DNA of 64,000 bases from Parapedobacter defluvii (GCF_014642075.1 NZ_BMIK01000003.1:310001-374000); one strand, 5' to 3'. Positions 55,587-64,000 are shown, numbered from the stretch's first letter. The notes: generated from the letters alone by a model not told the origin. Program-made: numbers and translations.

Positions 55587-55588
55587 TG
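55581..55588 (+). promoter_or_regulatory. Promoter -7 element for tatC
   Basis: TATTTTTG is an exact TAnnTTTG built into the right arm and T run of the accC terminator, 16 nt before the tatC ATG. A terminator and a promoter thus share the same bases. No -33 TTG is obvious. Confidence 0.45.
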
Positions 55589-55604
55589 CTTTTTATCCGT
55601 TGTC

Positions 55605-56489
55605 ATGAGTAAACTATCCGGAAAGAAATTAATCGATACTATCAAAAATAAAGGGAAGAATCTGGAAGCAGAAATGTCTTTCTTTGACCATCTTGAGGTA
55701 CTCCGCTGGCACCTCATCCGGTCGGCCATTGCGATAGCTGTCTTCATGGTACTTGCCTTTTCCTTCTATGATTTCATCTTTGACGATATCATCATGGGCC
55801 CCAAAAGCCCTGATTTCTGGACATACCGGGTCATGTGCAAAATTGCTGAATGGCTGAATACACCGGATTTCTGTGTCACAGAAGTACCAGGTACCATCAT
55901 CAATACGCAGATGGCCGGGCAGTTTATCTTACAGATCAATTCCTCGTTGATTATCGCTGTGTTGCTGGGTTTTCCCTACCTATTATACGAAGTATGGCTT
56001 TTTGTCAAACCCGCATTGACCGATGTCGAGCGGAAATCATCTAGCGGATTTGTATTTTACGCAAGTATCTTATTCATATTAGGGGTGTTATTTGGCTATT
56101 TCGTGGTAGTTCCCCTTGCAATGAATTTCCTGGCCAATTATTCCATCAGTGATTCAATATCCAATACGATCACCATCGATAACTACCTGTCATTTGTAGC
56201 GACCCTTACCTTGGGATGCGGCATTGTTTTCGAGCTACCGATCGTTATTTTCATCCTTTCGAAATTGGGAATCATGACGCCGCAATTCATGCGCAAGTCC
56301 CGCCAATATGCGGTCGTGGTAATACTGATTATTGCAGCCATTATTACCCCTACACCGGATATTATTACCATGCTGACGGTCAGTTTCCCCATGTTCCTGC
56401 TCTATGAACTGAGTATTGTGGTGGCTGCGCGTGTATATAAAAACAAGATGAAAGCTGAAGTCGACTTTTATCGTGGAGAAGACCAATAA
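55605..56489 (+). CDS. tatC: Twin-arginine translocase subunit TatC
   Basis: A 294-residue inner-membrane protein with six predicted helices and the TatC marks MSFFDHLEVLRWHLIRSAI (Tat-signal-binding N-terminal face with the conserved Glu), FVKPALTDVERK, and the late PTPDIITMLTVSFPMFLLYE. Tat-type signals elsewhere in the window (18453) show a client. No tatA/B gene is adjacent. rpiB follows 6 bp downstream. Confidence 0.96.
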   Translation: MSKLSGKKLIDTIKNKGKNLEAEMSFFDHLEVLRWHLIRSAIAIAVFMVLAFSFYDFIFDDIIMGPKSPDFWTYRVMCKIAEWLNTPDFCVTEVPGTIINTQMAGQFILQINSSLIIAVLLGFPYLLYEVWLFVKPALTDVERKSSSGFVFYASILFILGVLFGYFVVVPLAMNFLANYSISDSISNTITIDNYLSFVATLTLGCGIVFELPIVIFILSKLGIMTPQFMRKSRQYAVVVILIIAAIITPTPDIITMLTVSFPMFLLYELSIVVAARVYKNKMKAEVDFYRGEDQ

Positions 56490-56495
56490 ATAACG

Positions 56496-56936
56496 ATGCT
56501 AACAAAAAGAACAATAGCCATTGGTGGAGACCATGCGGGATTCGGGTATAAATCTGCATTGGTACAGTTTCTTACAGACGCGGGATATTCCGTGAAGGAC
56601 TTTGGTACGGATACCGCCGATTCGGTCGACTATCCCGATTTTGCTCATCCCGTAGCAGCTGCTGTAGAAAGCGGTGATTTTGAACGGGGTATTCTGGTAT
56701 GTGGCAGCGCCAATGGTGTGGCTATCACGGCAAATAAGCATGCCGGAATACGGGCGGCCATCTGCTGGCTGGAAGAATTGGCGTCGCTTGCCAGGAAACA
56801 CAATGACGCAAACATTATCTGTATCCCCGCACGTTTCATTGATATTGATTTAGCAAAAGCGATCGTCAACACATTTCTGAATACCGGTTTCGAAGGAGGC
56901 CGCCACGCCAACCGGGTCAGCAAAATCTCTTGTTAA
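56496..56936 (+). CDS. rpiB: Ribose-5-phosphate isomerase B
   Basis: A 146-residue RpiB/LacAB-type sugar-phosphate isomerase: IAIGGDHAGFGYKSAL at the start, the Cys-containing active-site turn GILVCGSANGVAITANK, and ARFIDIDLAKAIVNTFL. It interconverts ribose-5-phosphate and ribulose-5-phosphate. It follows tatC closely and its stop codon is the first unit of a heptanucleotide repeat tract. Confidence 0.95.
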   Translation: MLTKRTIAIGGDHAGFGYKSALVQFLTDAGYSVKDFGTDTADSVDYPDFAHPVAAAVESGDFERGILVCGSANGVAITANKHAGIRAAICWLEELASLARKHNDANIICIPARFIDIDLAKAIVNTFLNTGFEGGRHANRVSKISC

Positions 56937-57003
56937 TGTCTGACGTCCGACGTCTAATGTCTAATGTCTAATCTCTGACGTCTAATCTCTGACATCTGAT
57001 ATC
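56934..57003. repeat. Heptanucleotide tandem repeat, 10 units
   Basis: Ten consecutive 7-bp units follow the pattern T-R-A-Y-N-T-C (TAATGTC, TGACGTC, CGACGTC, TAATGTC, TAATGTC, TAATCTC, TGACGTC, TAATCTC, TGACATC, TGATATC); only the third unit deviates at the first base. The first unit contains the TAA stop of rpiB. The tract ends 18 bp before the M28 peptidase ATG. Confidence 0.9.
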
Positions 57004-57021
57004 CAAAAATCAAATAGCACC

Positions 57022-58599
57022 ATGAAGCAGTTTTTTTTTCTATTCGTATCTCTTGTTCCAACTTTTTCTGGATGTGTTTTGGGTCAGGATCAGGATCCCA
57101 TCCAGCAAAAATATGCCACAGAAATAAATCCTGAATCTGCCCGCAGGCACTTGTCTATCCTTGCGTCAGCTGAATATGAAGGTCGTGGAACCGGAGAACT
57201 AGGTGGCGAAAAAGCAGCGGCTTATATTGCAGCGGAGTTTAAAAGGCTGGGGTTGACCGCTCCCGTGGAGGGCTCCTATTTCCAGCCTGTGAAACTAGTG
57301 CGGACACGCTTTGATGTCAAGGAATTTGCCATCGCGGGGCAATCGTTTCGCAATGGTAAAGATTTCTATTTCGTAGGCGGTGGACCTGAAACCCATATTC
57401 AGGCAAAGGATATCGTATTTATCGGCTATGGAATCAGTGAAGACAAATACGACGACCTGAAAGGCATCGACATCGAAGGTAAGGTGGTACTGGTACTCAG
57501 TGAGGGAGAACCCAAAGACTCAAAAGGCAATTCCCTGATTACCGGAACAGATACGCCATCTGACTGGGCAACTTCCAACACCAAACGCCTGCAAAACATC
57601 ACTTCCAAAAAACCGGAATTGATTATTGCCGTATCCAATACGCTTAAAGAATCGCTTGCACGCTTTGGATACCGACTTACACAACCACGGATCGCGCTTG
57701 ACGAAGGCAAAAGCCAAGTTACCCATACCGCTCCCGTAGTAACCATCGGCAAAGACATGGCTAATCTATTGTTTGCGAAAACCGGAACCTCCGTCGATAA
57801 GCTATCCGCAAAAATCGATGCAACCCAAAAGAGCCAGAGTGGCGTTTATAAGGTCGACTTGAACACTTCGTTCGGCTCCAAAACCGAACCATTCACATCA
57901 AACAACGTACTGGGATACCTCGAAGGAACAGGTCTTAAGGATGAGCTGCTTGTCATTACGGCGCATTACGATCACGAGGGGAACCAAAACGGTGTCATAT
58001 TCTTCGGGGCCGATGATAACGGTTCGGGGACGACAGGTGTCCTGGAAATTGCCCGTGCATTTGCCAAAGCAAAATCCGAAGGCCACGGACCGCGACGGAG
58101 TATCCTGTTTATGGCAGTCACTGCCGAGGAAAAAGGTTTATTGGGTTCAAACTACTATTCGCGCCATCCGGTATTTCCCTTGGAAAATACGGTCGTAAAC
58201 CTGAATACAGATATGATTGGGCGCATTGACGACAAGCATTTGAACGGCAACCACAATTACGTACATGCCATTGGTTCCGATAAGCTCAGTTCTGAATTGA
58301 AGGCCATTAATGAAAAAGCAAACGCTACGTATACGCAACTGGAGTTAGACTATATGTATGATGATCCAAAAGACCCCATGCGGATCTATTACCGGTCGGA
58401 CCAATACAACTTCGCAAAACATGGCATTCCTGTAATTTTCTATTTCAGCGGACTTCATCCCGATTACCATACACCCGCTGATACCGTTGACAAGATTCAT
58501 TTCGAATTACTCTGCAAACGTGCACGCCTGGCTTTCCATACAGCATGGGAAATCGCGAACCGTGATCAACGCTTAGTTGTGGATTCGAATAAAGAATAG
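57022..58599 (+). CDS. M28-family zinc metallopeptidase (lipoprotein)
   Basis: A 525-residue exported aminopeptidase-type enzyme. The signal ends in FSGC, a lipobox. A PA-like insert lies at about 120-270. The zinc ligands are recognisable: ITAHYDHEG (His, Asp), GADDNGSGTTGV (bridging Asp), AEEKGLLGS (catalytic and ligand Glu), LNTDMIGRID (Asp) and a late His in SGLHPDYHTPADT. It probably trims peptides in the periplasm or at the surface. The heptamer repeat occupies its upstream region, where no clear -7 element is seen. Confidence 0.92.
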   Translation: MKQFFFLFVSLVPTFSGCVLGQDQDPIQQKYATEINPESARRHLSILASAEYEGRGTGELGGEKAAAYIAAEFKRLGLTAPVEGSYFQPVKLVRTRFDVKEFAIAGQSFRNGKDFYFVGGGPETHIQAKDIVFIGYGISEDKYDDLKGIDIEGKVVLVLSEGEPKDSKGNSLITGTDTPSDWATSNTKRLQNITSKKPELIIAVSNTLKESLARFGYRLTQPRIALDEGKSQVTHTAPVVTIGKDMANLLFAKTGTSVDKLSAKIDATQKSQSGVYKVDLNTSFGSKTEPFTSNNVLGYLEGTGLKDELLVITAHYDHEGNQNGVIFFGADDNGSGTTGVLEIARAFAKAKSEGHGPRRSILFMAVTAEEKGLLGSNYYSRHPVFPLENTVVNLNTDMIGRIDDKHLNGNHNYVHAIGSDKLSSELKAINEKANATYTQLELDYMYDDPKDPMRIYYRSDQYNFAKHGIPVIFYFSGLHPDYHTPADTVDKIHFELLCKRARLAFHTAWEIANRDQRLVVDSNKE

Positions 58600-58825
58600 T
58601 CCGCTCTTTCGCCGCGGAGGCGACTTCTTTATTCGCGATCATTTGTTTTTATCGGCGCTCATGCTTTCTCCGCCTTTGAGGCGGCTCAGGTCTGCTTGAC
58701 CAGAAAGAAGCAAAGAGTCAAGGCTGTGAAGCCTCGGTCGCGAGCTGATTGCAAAGCATTCATAGCGCGGATTGCAGCCGCTGCTTTAGTTCATATGCGC
58801 GTGTTTAATTTCAAAGGCCGTATGG

Positions 58826-58860
58826 ATTGTTCATGCATCCCATTTTGCAGCATGAACAAT
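58826..58860. repeat. Inverted repeat with 11-bp arms
   Basis: ATTGTTCATGC (58826-58836) and its exact complement (58850-58860) flank a 13-nt loop. There is no T run, so this is a structural or repeat-element hairpin rather than a simple terminator. The left arm plus loop partly resembles the start of the 70-bp repeats at 22943 and 23027. Confidence 0.8.
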
Positions 58861-59121
58861 TCCCCAATCCGCTTGTTTGCTGCTGGTACGCAGGTTCATG
58901 CACATGCTTTTCCGCCAGCCGGCGGATTCCCGATCCTTCAAGGCCGGTTGCCCTCCGAACGAAAGTTTAGTGCGGAAGGACGGCCATTCTCCTACGAACG
59001 ATCGTTCCGTGCGTCTATTAGCACCAGCCCACCGTATGGCTTTTTATGCCACATGGGAGATCCTGCGGGATGCAGTGGGATGCACTACCAACCGTAGCAG
59101 GAACTCCAAGTGGCGAGTTTT

Positions 59122-59145
59122 GGTACTTTTGCGGTCAAAAGTACC
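59122..59145. repeat. Inverted repeat with 10-bp arms
   Basis: GGTACTTTTG and its exact complement flank the 4-nt loop CGGT. It lies inside the gene-free block 87 bp before the miaB -7 element. Confidence 0.85.
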
Positions 59146-59231
59146 GAGCTCTTGCGGCGATTGAGCAAAGCCCCTACGGCTTGAGCAGAAATCCCTTTCT
59201 GCCAAACTGTCATTCATTCAAAATTTATTGT

Positions 59232-59239
59232 TAACTTTG
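59232..59239 (+). promoter_or_regulatory. Promoter -7 element for the miaB cluster
   Basis: TAACTTTG, an exact TAnnTTTG, lies 19 nt before the miaB ATG. No TTG is placed at the usual distance upstream. Confidence 0.55.
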
Positions 59240-59258
59240 TAGGCTTTAATCAACGACG

Positions 59259-60662
59259 ATGTTCGAGATACCGACAAGTACAAAACAGCATGACGAATCG
59301 CGGCAGGGAGAGGCATTACTGCTGGAGAATGATCCGAAAAAGAGCAACGGCCGGAAGCTGTACATTGAAAGTTACGGTTGCCAAATGAATTTCTCGGACA
59401 GCGAGATTGTGGCCTCAATCCTGTTGGATAAAGGGTTTGAAACGACACGTGACTATAAAGAAGCCGATGTGGTATTCATTAATACCTGTTCTATCCGCGA
59501 AAATGCCGAACAGCGGGTACGCAATCGGTTAAAAGAATTTGAATCAGCCAAGGCAAAAAACCCCGGCATGGTGGTGGGTGTGTTGGGCTGCATGGCGGAG
59601 CGGTTGAAGTCTAAATTTCTGGAAGAGGAAAAACTGGTGGATGTTGTCGTGGGTCCCGACGCGTATCGTGACTTACCCAACCTCATTGAACAAGTAGACG
59701 AAGGCTCACGTGCTGTCAATGTACTGTTGTCGCGCGAAGAGACCTATGCAGATATCAGTCCGGTACGCCTTAACACCAATGGCGTAACGGCATTCATTTC
59801 CATCATGCGTGGCTGCGATAACATGTGCTCTTTCTGTGTGGTGCCCTTTACTCGTGGGCGTGAACGAAGCCGCGATCCGCAGTCCATCGTGAAGGAAGCA
59901 ACCGATCTATTCAATGCGGGATACCGCGAAGTGACCCTCTTGGGACAAAATGTCGACTCCTATAAATACGAGGCCTTAACCTTTGCTGGCCTGCTGGAAA
60001 GGGTTGCGCAGGTAAACCCCTTATTGCGGGTACGTTTTTCAACTTCACATCCCAAAGACATCACCGATGAGGTGCTGCACACGATGGCCAAGTACGAAAA
60101 CATCTGTAAATACATACACCTACCTGTACAGTCAGGCAATTCAAGAGTTCTTAAGCTGATGAACCGTACCTACGATCGCGAATGGTACATGGACCGGGTG
60201 GACGCGATTCGCCGGATTATTCCCGAATGTGGGATTTCGACGGACGTCATCACAGGTTTTTGCAGCGAAACCGAGGAGGAACACCGGGATACACTGTCGA
60301 TGATGGATTATGTGAAGTATGATTTTGCTTATATGTTTGCTTATTCCGAACGGCCGGGCACATTGGCAGCCAAGCGCTATGCGGATGATGTTCCAGAGGA
60401 GGTAAAAAAGCGGCGACTGACCGAAGTAGTAGACCTGCAGCGCGAACATAGCCTGCAACGACTGCAAACTTATGTTGGAAAGGTACACAAGGTACTGATT
60501 GAAGGATTATCAAAACGTTCTGACGATGACTATTGTGGACGAAACGACCAAAACAGCATGGTGGTATTTCCCAGGGACAATCGATACAAAGTGGGCGACT
60601 ATGTCAATGTATATGCAGAAAAATGCACATCGGCAACATTGATTGGAAAGATTACTAGTTAA
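59259..60662 (+). CDS. miaB: tRNA-2-methylthio-N6-dimethylallyladenosine synthase MiaB
   Basis: A 467-residue methylthiotransferase. The N-terminal UPF0004 domain supplies three cluster Cys ([28 protein letters not shown]). The radical SAM domain has [20 protein letters not shown] with C-x3-C-x2-C. The C-terminal TRAM domain covers about 400-467. It modifies A37 of tRNAs. It opens the conserved Bacteroidetes cluster leading to secG. Confidence 0.97.
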   Translation: MFEIPTSTKQHDESRQGEALLLENDPKKSNGRKLYIESYGCQMNFSDSEIVASILLDKGFETTRDYKEADVVFINTCSIRENAEQRVRNRLKEFESAKAKNPGMVVGVLGCMAERLKSKFLEEEKLVDVVVGPDAYRDLPNLIEQVDEGSRAVNVLLSREETYADISPVRLNTNGVTAFISIMRGCDNMCSFCVVPFTRGRERSRDPQSIVKEATDLFNAGYREVTLLGQNVDSYKYEALTFAGLLERVAQVNPLLRVRFSTSHPKDITDEVLHTMAKYENICKYIHLPVQSGNSRVLKLMNRTYDREWYMDRVDAIRRIIPECGISTDVITGFCSETEEEHRDTLSMMDYVKYDFAYMFAYSERPGTLAAKRYADDVPEEVKKRRLTEVVDLQREHSLQRLQTYVGKVHKVLIEGLSKRSDDDYCGRNDQNSMVVFPRDNRYKVGDYVNVYAEKCTSATLIGKITS

Positions 60663-60703
60663 TAACGGCACCCAACACCAATACTCAATACACGAGGTAA
60701 AGA

Positions 60704-61951
60704 ATGGACATTCAAGATATCAAAAATAGATTTGGGATCATTGGCAACTCACCGCTGCTCAACCGGGCAATCGATGTAGCCCGCCAGGTAGCTCCCACAG
60801 ATATTTCAGTGTTGATCACAGGTGAAAGTGGAAGCGGTAAGGAAGTGTTTTCACAAATTATCCATCAACTCAGTGCACGCAAACATGGTCCGTTCATCGC
60901 AGTCAACTGCGGAGCCATTCCCGAAGGCACCATTGATTCCGAGCTATTCGGACATGAAAAGGGGTCTTTCACAGGGGCACATGAAGCACGTAAAGGATAT
61001 TTTGAGGTGGTCAACGGTGGCACGATCTTCCTAGATGAAGTGGGTGAATTACCCTTGGGCACACAGGCTCGATTGCTACGTGTATTGGAAACCGGCGAGT
61101 ACATCCGCGTGGGTTCGTCAAAGGTACAGAAAACCAATGTCCGTGTGGTTGCAGCTACCAACGTGGATATCTACGATGCTGTACAAAAAGGAAAATTCCG
61201 TGAGGATCTCTATTACCGCCTAAATACCGTGCCACTACGCATACCTGCTCTGCGCGACCGCAAGGAAGATATCCACCTGCTTTTCCGCAAATTTGTAGCA
61301 GACTTTACCGACAAATACCGGAGTCCAAACGTACAGTTGACGGAAGATGCGCAGCAATTGCTTGCCAATTATCCATGGCCGGGCAACGTAAGGCAATTAA
61401 AGAATATAGCAGAACAGATTGCCGTGTTGGAAAAAGAGCGGCTGATTGATGCACGGATTCTGGGACAATACTTGCCCACAGATAACAGGAGTACACTTCC
61501 GGTACATGTATCGGCTGGCGCAAATGACGATTTTTCCGAACGGGATTTACTCTATAAAGTCCTTTTCGATATGAAAAAAGACATGGTGGAGCTGAAGAAA
61601 CTGGTGATTGGAATCATCGAGAATGGCGTCAACTCCCGGATTGTCGAAGATCACTCGCCCTATATTAATCAGCTGTACCGCGAGGTGGATAGCCCGGCTC
61701 CGGAGCAGTTGGCTCCGCCTTCTACATTAACCATTCACCACCCACAGGGTGGGAAGAGTGAGGATTTTCATTTCCACACGCAGGAAGCTGAAGAAGTAGA
61801 AGAGGAATCGCTTTCCTTGGTAGAGAAAGAGTCGGATCTCATCAAAAAAGCATTGAAAAAACACAAGGGTAAACGTAAATCTGCGGCACAGGAGCTGGGG
61901 ATATCTGAACGGACACTCTACCGGAAAATTAAAGATCTGAATTTAAATTGA
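60704..61951 (+). CDS. Sigma-54-dependent activator without receiver domain
   Basis: A 415-residue protein consisting of an AAA+ activator domain (about 10-245; Walker A GESGSGKE, Walker B GGTIFLDEVGE, R-finger region DLYYRLNTVPLRIPALRDRKE) and a Fis-type helix-turn-helix at the end (SAAQELGISERTLYRKIKDL). The sigma-54 contact loop reads GSFTGA instead of GAFTGA. No receiver, GAF or PAS domain precedes it, so activity must be set by level or a partner. A linker of about 110 residues separates the domains. lptE overlaps its stop by one base. Confidence 0.93.
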   Translation: MDIQDIKNRFGIIGNSPLLNRAIDVARQVAPTDISVLITGESGSGKEVFSQIIHQLSARKHGPFIAVNCGAIPEGTIDSELFGHEKGSFTGAHEARKGYFEVVNGGTIFLDEVGELPLGTQARLLRVLETGEYIRVGSSKVQKTNVRVVAATNVDIYDAVQKGKFREDLYYRLNTVPLRIPALRDRKEDIHLLFRKFVADFTDKYRSPNVQLTEDAQQLLANYPWPGNVRQLKNIAEQIAVLEKERLIDARILGQYLPTDNRSTLPVHVSAGANDDFSERDLLYKVLFDMKKDMVELKKLVIGIIENGVNSRIVEDHSPYINQLYREVDSPAPEQLAPPSTLTIHHPQGGKSEDFHFHTQEAEEVEEESLSLVEKESDLIKKALKKHKGKRKSAAQELGISERTLYRKIKDLNLN

Positions 61952-62475
61952 TGAGCGCTCATATCAAGATGGGAAAGAGAATAGGTTATTTTGTGTTCTT
62001 ATCGGCAATTTTATTCATCCAGGGATGTGGAATCAAATACGGCTTCACAGGGGGTTCCATTCCTGAAGGAATGAAAACCTATACCGTGGAGTTTTTCGAA
62101 AATACGGCTCCGATCGTCTATCCGACACTCAGCCAATCATTCACGGAGGCACTCAAAGAACGCATACGAAGCCAATCGAGTCTCAGCCAGGTGACCAATG
62201 ATGGCGATGCTATTTTTGAAGGACGGATTACCGGGTACAGCATTACCCCCGCCGCCGTTGAGGCTGGCACCGACCGTGCGGCACTCACCCGGTTATCCAT
62301 TACCGTCAATGTTAAATATACCAACAATATCAAACCGGATGACAATTTTGAACAACCGTTTACCCGGTTCAAAGACTTTTCCGGCGCCATATCAGCACAA
62401 GAAGAATCGTTGATACGTGATATCAATCAAATGCTCACAGAAGATATTTACAATAGGGCATTTGCAAACTGGTAA
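61951..62475 (+). CDS. lptE: LPS-assembly lipoprotein LptE
   Basis: A 174-residue lipoprotein (signal RIGYFVFLSAILFIQG then Cys) with the Bacteroidetes LptE pattern YGFTGGSIPEGMKTYTVEFF, LSQSFTEALKERI and FEGRITGYSITP. It plugs the LptD channel and guides LPS to the surface. The first ATG (61951) overlaps the activator stop; ATG 61969 is also possible and keeps the signal peptide. Confidence 0.92.
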   Translation: MSAHIKMGKRIGYFVFLSAILFIQGCGIKYGFTGGSIPEGMKTYTVEFFENTAPIVYPTLSQSFTEALKERIRSQSSLSQVTNDGDAIFEGRITGYSITPAAVEAGTDRAALTRLSITVNVKYTNNIKPDDNFEQPFTRFKDFSGAISAQEESLIRDINQMLTEDIYNRAFANW

Positions 62476-62501
62476 ACTAAAAATTGGAGGTTATTGGCCG
62501 C

Positions 62502-63434
62502 GTGGAACAGTTAGATTATAGCGCATTATACCATAAAACGTTGTCGGATCCATCGGCAGTCGACGAACAAACCTTGTCCATGCTGATCGATCGTTATCCG
62601 TATGCCCAGTCTTTACGCTTTATCCATGCCCGAAAATATTTTCAGGAAAACGGAGAATGTAATTTCAACCATGTTTTGTTGTATACCAGCTCTCCCCATT
62701 GGTTGCAGGGTTATTTGATCGAAGGTCCTCCGCAAGCGGTGGATATACCAGCGGTGGATGCACAACCTATTATTGAACCGGCCGATACACATCCAGCTAT
62801 TCCTGAACACCCGGCGGGAATGGATTACTTCGTATACACCGAACAGGAACAAACAACCGAATCGACGGAAGTCGTACCTTTATCGGAAGCCACACCGCAT
62901 GAAAAAGTGAGCCTCTATAACGATGAGCATATGCCTTATAGTTTTCTCTGGTGGCTTAACAAAACCCGCATGGAGCACGCTCAGACGTATCAACCGTATG
63001 CTCCGCTAAACAACAAGTCTCAACATGTGGGCAATACTGCACAAAAGCTGGACGCAGAACAGCTCTTGGACCAACAGATCCGGGAAAATATTTTCCACTT
63101 ACAGGCTCCGGAAGAAAAACTGAGTGCAAAACACCGGACACATACTGTACCTTTTCAGGTACCCCAAAAAATAGACCCGATCATCGAACGTTTCATCCGC
63201 GAAGAACCCCAGATCAAACCTCCTCCAGCAAACAAGATCGACCTGGAAAATAAAGCCCGCAAGAGCGCGGAAGATCAATTAACGATGGTTTCGGAAACCT
63301 TGGCAAAAATATATGTTGAACAGGGCTTGTATCCGAAAGCAATCGCAATCTATAAAAAATTAAGTTTGAAATATCCCGAAAAAAGTGGTTACTTTGCCGC
63401 TCAAATAGCTGAGCTATCGAACAAATTAACATAA
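62502..63434 (+). CDS. TPR-like protein of unknown function
   Basis: A 310-residue soluble protein with an N-terminal helical part ([40 protein letters not shown]), a long polar, Pro/Glu-rich middle and a C-terminal helical hairpin of TPR type ([29 protein letters not shown]). The start is best placed at GTG 62502, preceded by a GGAGG ribosome-binding site at 62486-62490; a TTG at 62484 overlaps that site. It is a fixed member of the lptE-secG cluster in this phylum. The function is unknown. Confidence 0.8.
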   Translation: MEQLDYSALYHKTLSDPSAVDEQTLSMLIDRYPYAQSLRFIHARKYFQENGECNFNHVLLYTSSPHWLQGYLIEGPPQAVDIPAVDAQPIIEPADTHPAIPEHPAGMDYFVYTEQEQTTESTEVVPLSEATPHEKVSLYNDEHMPYSFLWWLNKTRMEHAQTYQPYAPLNNKSQHVGNTAQKLDAEQLLDQQIRENIFHLQAPEEKLSAKHRTHTVPFQVPQKIDPIIERFIREEPQIKPPPANKIDLENKARKSAEDQLTMVSETLAKIYVEQGLYPKAIAIYKKLSLKYPEKSGYFAAQIAELSNKLT

Positions 63435-63447
63435 CGAAATACCGAAA

Positions 63448-63801
63448 ATGCAAACACTATTAATTATATTAATCATTTTGGCCAGTATCTTATTGGCATT
63501 CCTTGTATTGATCCAAAACCCGAAAGGCGGTGGATTGGCTTCTGGGTTTGCAGGCGGTGCCAATTTAATGGGCGTAAAACGTACGGGAGACATTTTGGAG
63601 AAAGGTACATGGATCATGGTCATTGCCATCATGGTCTTTTCACTAATTGTTAATGTTTTGGGGCCCTCATCCGGATCAGGTGGTACGGGTTTGAGCGATA
63701 AAATCAACTCAACTGCGCCTGTGACTTCTCCGCTTTCACCAACGGAAACTCCGACAGCTGCACCCCAGGAGACCCCTTCAAATTCAGATACCGCTCAGTA
63801 A
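63448..63801 (+). CDS. secG: Preprotein translocase subunit SecG
   Basis: A 117-residue protein with two membrane helices (about 2-22 and 52-71) joined by the conserved QNPKGGGLASGFAGGANLMGVKRT loop, whose gene-family pattern is unmistakable; the C-terminal tail is Pro/Ser/Thr-rich and disordered. SecG assists SecYE at the inner membrane. It is the last gene before a strong terminator. Confidence 0.95.
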   Translation: MQTLLIILIILASILLAFLVLIQNPKGGGLASGFAGGANLMGVKRTGDILEKGTWIMVIAIMVFSLIVNVLGPSSGSGGTGLSDKINSTAPVTSPLSPTETPTAAPQETPSNSDTAQ

Positions 63802-63825
63802 AAACAAAGTATTTGACGAAAAAGC

Positions 63826-63858
63826 AACGCCCCTCGAAATAAAAACGGGGGGCGTTTT
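63826..63858 (+). terminator. Rho-independent terminator after secG
   Basis: The arms AACGCCCCTCG and CGGGGGGCGTT pair with one mismatch around an A-rich loop and run into TTTT, 24 bp after the secG stop. Confidence 0.85.
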
Positions 63859-64000
63859 CATTGGGCATCGGCCAACAAAACTGCCATTATCACTGACATC
63901 CTGACACGCACACGACTCGCTTCGCCAACACATTCGCTTCTAAAATGAAAAAATGGCAAGGTAAACAGCGGAATCCCGACTTGGCATAATTGATGAGATA

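Larger units (their letters stand above)
58600..59231. other. Gene-free block rich in inverted repeats
   Basis: Between the peptidase and miaB lie about 630 bp without a credible gene. Open frames exist, but their translations are Cys/His/Pro/Arg-rich and low in family character. The block contains several inverted repeats (58826-58860, 59122-59145, CCGCC/GGCGG near 58670) and looks like an interspersed repetitive element or repeat cluster. The 3' half (GGTACTTTTG hairpin, then a stretch matching my memory of repeats common in this phylum) supports that, but copy number cannot be judged from one window. Confidence 0.55.

Noticed and set aside
58696-59097. 133-codon frame in the gene-free block
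   Set aside because: The translation is rich in Arg, Pro, Ser, Cys and Met, the frame spans inverted repeats, and no domain is evident. It probably recurs as a spurious ORF in repeat elements.
1-64000. tRNA, rRNA or complete insertion sequence
   Set aside because: No cloverleaf with a CCA end, no rRNA core sequence and no transposase or integrase was seen in the spacers or genes.

Overview
The window looks like a chromosomal segment of a Bacteroidetes bacterium, most likely family Sphingobacteriaceae (Pedobacter/Parapedobacter-like). The reasons are SusC/SusD pairs, FecI/FecR-type sigma/anti-sigma pairs, domain families typical of this phylum (DUF4270, DUF4249, STN-CarboxypepD_reg), lipoproteins with Bacteroidetes-style lipoboxes, and repeated TAnnTTTG promoter -7 elements. 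The genus is an inference. I found no rRNA, tRNA, CRISPR array, complete insertion sequence or phage.

Layout. 1-980: the tail of a membrane protein, then a truncated globin overlapping a hemerythrin-domain gene. 980-4312: mfd on the minus strand. 4359-7432: a minus-strand envelope operon (DUF4270 lipoprotein, kelch lipoprotein, small beta-barrel). 7555-9812: an OmpR-type two-component pair. 10044-12069: an AhpD-like gene, a deletion scar joining the 3' ends of an AraC regulator and a GH95 fucosidase, and two lipoproteins. 12071-15732: nucleotide-sugar genes (UDP-glucuronate decarboxylase, galE, an unknown gene, rfbB). 15844-20847: waaA, hemW, a Tat-exported isomerase-like protein and a TrpB2-type enzyme. 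20928-25302: a lipoprotein, a membrane protein, a LytS/LytTR-type pair with a duplicated hairpin between its genes, a cytochrome c and a DUF4180 gene.

25471-30713: a complete ECF sigma / FecR / STN-containing TonB receptor / DUF4249 lipoprotein transport locus. 30708-31545: a MntA/HepT toxin-antitoxin module between 23-bp perfect direct repeats. 31525-33050: a methyltransferase-like gene that has lost its SAM-binding core, an LpxL-like acyltransferase and a tiny membrane ORF. 33141-36280: a second ECF/FecR pair whose outer-membrane partner carries an STN domain but is not a TonB receptor. 36439-40727: a SirB1-like protein, a beta-propeller lipoprotein, queH, a dienelactone hydrolase and an exported thiol peroxidase. 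40848-50356: a rhamnoside-type polysaccharide utilisation locus (SusD, SusC, GH78, six-hairpin hydrolase).

50616-55533: the conserved fatty-acid initiation cluster (DUF177, rpmF, plsX, fabH, accB, accC). It is followed by tatC, rpiB, a heptanucleotide repeat and an M28 peptidase. 58600-59231 is a gene-free block rich in inverted repeats. The window closes with the conserved miaB / sigma-54 activator / lptE / TPR-like / secG cluster and a terminator.

The observations most worth a second look are the direct-repeat-flanked toxin-antitoxin insertion beside the eroded methyltransferase, the divergent-gene deletion scar, the twin 70-bp hairpins inside a two-component locus, the non-TonB STN signalling locus, and the heptamer repeat that starts on the rpiB stop codon.
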